This document shows, in pieces, positions 61,038 through 64,000 of a stretch of 64,000 nt of DNA. Under the pieces are notes generated by a model. The model saw only the letters and a list, made by a program, of their open reading frames with translations. It had not been told where the DNA came from and made no database searches. This DNA is from CAILUF01 sp964505265 (GTDB lineage Bacteria > Pseudomonadota > Alphaproteobacteria > Rickettsiales > UBA1997). The stretch spans positions 1 through 64,000 of the forward strand of contig CAZDGN010000004.1 of assembly GCA_964505265.1 (NCBI GenBank), given 5' to 3'. The translations under genes and the position numbers were made by a program. Every line of letters starts with the position of its first letter. Positions within the stretch are counted from its first letter, which is position 1.

Positions 61038-61182
61038 TATTTAAAAAAAATGGTTAGTAATTAAATAAATTATATTAAAAAAAATTTAAATTACAAATTG
61101 AGTTTTAAAATTTTTTTATAATATAATCTATAAGTTAAATTTATTTAAATAAATTTTACTTCAATACAATCAAAATATCTAA

Positions 61183-63624
61183 ATGAGTCTTTTTTTTAAA
61201 ACCATATTAATTCTTAAAAACAGTTGTGTAAAAGATATTTTAACAATAAAAAGTTTTTTAAAAAAAGGATTTTTTATTTTTTTAATTACCATTTTTTTAC
61301 CACATACAATTGGTTTTGCTAAAAGTAACAATAATGATAATAATCCCAATCCCAATGCCAAATATCGAATTATTTCAAATGCAAATAAATCGACAAAAAA
61401 TCATAAATTTTCTAAACCAACACCCACTTATTATGATAAAAATAAAAATCCCAAAAAAAATAGTAAATCTCCAGAAAATATTAAGGTTAGCTCTAAGATT
61501 AAATATCAAAAAATTAGCGAAGAGGCTACAAAAAAAAGCACTGAAGATGCAGATGATCTTGAAATACCCGAAGATAAAAATACTCTAGAAAATAAAAATA
61601 TTGAACAAGAATTATCATCAAAAGAAGATTTTATTTCGCAAAAATTATGGAAAAAATTTTCTAAGAGTGACATTGAAATTTTACAAAATATTAATAATAA
61701 ACTAAAAATTAACGACTATGATGATGCTATTCGCCTAGCTAAAATTTTGCAAAGTAAAAATAGTGAAAATAAGAATTCTTTAGCTGATGCAGTAATGGAT
61801 ATAATTTTGTGGAACAAATATAGTTCTAAATCCGATTTAAAAAAAGTAGCATTTATCGATATATCAAGTTTTGTTATGGATAATCCTTTTTTTCCAAACA
61901 TTAACGATTTGCGTAAAAATGTCGAAAAAATTGCTGTGAATAATAATATTGATTACAAATATTCTGAAATTTATTTCAACACAAATCCAGCATTAACAAC
62001 CGAATCCAAGCTTTATGTGATTGACTCAAAAATTTCTAAATTATCTGCAAATTACAAAAACTTTGATGAAAAAATCAAGGATTTACAAAATAAATCTATT
62101 CAATCAGAAATTGCTAGGGTTTGGATTAGTGAAGATTTTACTGAAATTGAGGAGCGTCAATTTTTAGAAAAGTTCAAAAACATTCTTACTCAACAAGATT
62201 ATGCCAAAAGGATTGAGCGTTTACTTTGGGAGAATAAAAAAAGCGAATCTTTTCGAATTATGAGCTATGTTGGCGAAGATTATCGCAACTTATTTGAAAC
62301 CATCTTAAAGTTTGATGAATCGCCTCGCTATATCGATAAAATGATACTTGATGTACCAAGAAGACTGCGTTCAAATGAGCTATTAAATTTTAAAAGGATG
62401 ATATGGTATAAATCCAAAGATCAAATTGATGATGTATTGGAAATTCTAATTGAAACCCCAAAAGATTATCTTAATCCAGATAAATGGTGGAGTTTTAGAA
62501 GATTATATGGTCGCGAAATGCTAAAAACCGGTAATTATAAAAAATCCTACCAAATTATTTCAAATCATAATCTTCCAACTACCTCTTCAGATTATTGGGA
62601 AGCGGAGTGGACTGCAGGTTGGGTAGCTTTAAGGTTTTTAGATGAGCCTAAAGATGCCTTGAAGCATTTTTTGCAAATGAAAAATAATGTTAGTCAACCT
62701 GTGACAATATCAAGAGCTTTATATTGGGAAGCTATGTGCTATGAGGCTATGGATGAAAAATCAAAAGCTATTGAAACCTTTAAAATCGCCAGTCAATATC
62801 CAATTTTTTTCTATGGACAATTAGCAATACATAAACACAAATCGCTTGACCCACTTGGTTCAGCTAAGGATATTATTTTGCCAAAAAGCCCAGAAATAAC
62901 TGGTCGTGATATTGCAAAAATTTCTGAATCCAGAGCCGCTCAAATTGCTTATATTCTTGCGGTTTCGGGCGATAGGGCTAATGCCACCAAAATTTTTGAA
63001 TGGTTAGTAAATAATTCTCCAACCGATGGTCAAATTGCCGTTATTATGAAGATAATTGAAGAAATTGGCGATAGACAGCTTGATGCCCGAATTTCTAGGT
63101 TTGCTTCCAAAAAGAATGTATTTTTTATTAAGGAAAAATTCCAAATAATTAGTGAAGTTATGAATGATGAATATGCTCCGCTAGTTCATGCCATAATTAA
63201 ACAAGAAAGTGGATTTGCCCAAATGGCAGTCAGTAGGGTTGGGGCTCTTGGTTATATGCAGTTGATGCCTGCCACTGCTAAATTAGTGTCCAAAGAAATC
63301 GGAATTCCGTATAATCAAAAAAAATTGACCCGCGATATTCGCTATAACATTAGGTTGGGGTCATTTTACATTAAAAAATTAATAGATGAATTTGAGGGTT
63401 CAGAAATGCTTGCCATCGCCTCATATAATGCTGGACCAAATGCTACAAGACGTTGGATTAATGAATTTTATGATCCAAGAAAAGAAAAAGATCAAGATAA
63501 AATCGTAGATTGGATTGAATTAATAACTTATTCTGAAACCAGAAATTATGTGCAAAGAATTATTGAAAATATGATTGTTTACAAATATTTGATGTCGAGA
63601 AATAATTATGATTTGTTAAAATAA
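61183..63624 (+). CDS. soluble lytic murein transglycosylase (SLT type)
   Basis: Cleaves peptidoglycan glycan strands with anhydro-muropeptide formation. A hydrophobic export segment (FFIFLITIFLPHTIGFA) at residues 29-45 is followed by a Lys/Asn-rich linker to about 150, then a helical superhelix (U/L-domain-like). The SLT catalytic domain is at 660-790: IIKQESGF with catalytic E675, GALGYMQLMPATA, IASYNAGPNA and TRNYVQRII. At 813 residues it is longer than E. coli Slt because of the linker. It may also serve envelope insertion of the T4SS, which is inference. Confidence 0.9.
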   Translation: MSLFFKTILILKNSCVKDILTIKSFLKKGFFIFLITIFLPHTIGFAKSNNNDNNPNPNAKYRIISNANKSTKNHKFSKPTPTYYDKNKNPKKNSKSPENIKVSSKIKYQKISEEATKKSTEDADDLEIPEDKNTLENKNIEQELSSKEDFISQKLWKKFSKSDIEILQNINNKLKINDYDDAIRLAKILQSKNSENKNSLADAVMDIILWNKYSSKSDLKKVAFIDISSFVMDNPFFPNINDLRKNVEKIAVNNNIDYKYSEIYFNTNPALTTESKLYVIDSKISKLSANYKNFDEKIKDLQNKSIQSEIARVWISEDFTEIEERQFLEKFKNILTQQDYAKRIERLLWENKKSESFRIMSYVGEDYRNLFETILKFDESPRYIDKMILDVPRRLRSNELLNFKRMIWYKSKDQIDDVLEILIETPKDYLNPDKWWSFRRLYGREMLKTGNYKKSYQIISNHNLPTTSSDYWEAEWTAGWVALRFLDEPKDALKHFLQMKNNVSQPVTISRALYWEAMCYEAMDEKSKAIETFKIASQYPIFFYGQLAIHKHKSLDPLGSAKDIILPKSPEITGRDIAKISESRAAQIAYILAVSGDRANATKIFEWLVNNSPTDGQIAVIMKIIEEIGDRQLDARISRFASKKNVFFIKEKFQIISEVMNDEYAPLVHAIIKQESGFAQMAVSRVGALGYMQLMPATAKLVSKEIGIPYNQKKLTRDIRYNIRLGSFYIKKLIDEFEGSEMLAIASYNAGPNATRRWINEFYDPRKEKDQDKIVDWIELITYSETRNYVQRIIENMIVYKYLMSRNNYDLLK

Positions 63625-63712
63625 TAAAGACCAAATTAACTTAATAAACTGTAAAGATTGCAATCATTTTTTTTGTATGTAAAATGTTAATGAATTTAAT
63701 AATTTTATTTTT

Positions 63713-64000
63713 ATGTTTGATAAATTTAATGACGAATGTGGAATCTTTGCAATTTATGGTTCTCCTGATGCCTCAATCAATACTGTTTTAGGTTTACATG
63801 CTTTGCAACATCGTGGACAAGAGGCGGGTGGAGTAGTGTCGATGGATGGTGAAAATGCCAATTTTCATTTTGCCGATGGTTTAATTTCGGATAATTTTAC
63901 TTCACGCAAAATTCTAAAAAAGCTTGAAGGAAATTCAGCGATAGGGCATGTTCGATATTCAACTGCTGGCAAAAAAAATGCTCGTAATTTTCAGCCAATT
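63713..64000 (+). CDS. purF: amidophosphoribosyltransferase, 5' part
   Basis: The frame runs off the window after 96 codons. The start FDKFNDECGIFAIYG gives the N-terminal nucleophile Cys that follows a short propeptide. LHALQHRGQEAGGVVS and AIGHVRYSTAG are the class II glutamine amidotransferase signatures. PurF makes phosphoribosylamine from PRPP and glutamine, the first step of purine synthesis. The start codon is the ATG at 63713, 88 bp after the transglycosylase stop. Confidence 0.93.
   Translation, partial: MFDKFNDECGIFAIYGSPDASINTVLGLHALQHRGQEAGGVVSMDGENANFHFADGLISDNFTSRKILKKLEGNSAIGHVRYSTAGKKNARNFQPI

Overview
The window is a 64-kb piece of a strongly AT-rich bacterial chromosome. 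Several markers point to an alphaproteobacterium: a short prolyl-tRNA synthetase without the editing insertion, the gene run NDUFA12-like / mlaD / DUF2155, a eukaryotic-type (IleS2-like) isoleucyl-tRNA synthetase, and short-form HisG. A 1122-residue VirB6-like protein of a P-type (VirB) type IV secretion system and the AT richness suggest a Rickettsiales-related lineage. Genes for histidine, proline, threonine/methionine, leucine, biotin and purine synthesis, however, indicate a less reduced metabolism than classical intracellular Rickettsiales. The lineage is inference. No rRNA, CRISPR array or intact transposase was seen.

Layout. 1-4660 is accessory: a DUF559 nuclease whose N-terminus is read out of a palindromic repeat, a 172-bp hairpin element, and a tightly coupled operon of a truncated Bro-N gene, an SF2 helicase and a GIY-YIG nuclease (candidate defence module), followed by repeats. 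4959-13631 is housekeeping: DUF3137, C-terminally short ileS, then hom-glyS-proS. 13894-16467 holds a broken small membrane-protein gene and a type II restriction-modification pair. 16573-22051 has a Fur-boxed TonB siderophore receptor, a photolyase-DUF2256-DUF2237 overlapping operon and a 2-oxoglutarate oxygenase.

22080-28932 is the most unusual stretch. A broken AAA+ ATPase gene and a broken gene start lie outside two 215-bp direct repeats that differ at one base. Between the repeats sits a 5.1-kb island with a RloA-RloB-(OLD-like ATPase/TOPRIM) operon and small orphan reading frames.

29133-48424 is mostly core: YejF-type ABC ATPase, recG-smpB, rpsF-rpsR-rplI with a clear terminator, a 0.7-kb repeat cluster, proB, an OmpA-like lipoprotein, SulP-carbonic anhydrase, TauE, a porin-like protein, hisG and virB6. 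47807-64000 holds envelope lipoproteins, cold-shock protein, DEAD helicase, bioF, a five-gene run ribF-leuD-fabI-gmk-dedA, yejA, nfuA, tRNA-Arg(CCG), the NDUFA12-mlaD-DUF2155-rpe operon, a lytic transglycosylase and the 5' end of purF.

Three themes recur. Mobile-looking non-coding repeats of several designs border accessory genes. Three nuclease/ATPase loci (helicase/GIY-YIG, R-M, RloAB/OLD-like) look like phage defence. Several genes show decay: Bro-N, the AAA ATPase, the 28.9-kb fragment and the 14-kb membrane protein.
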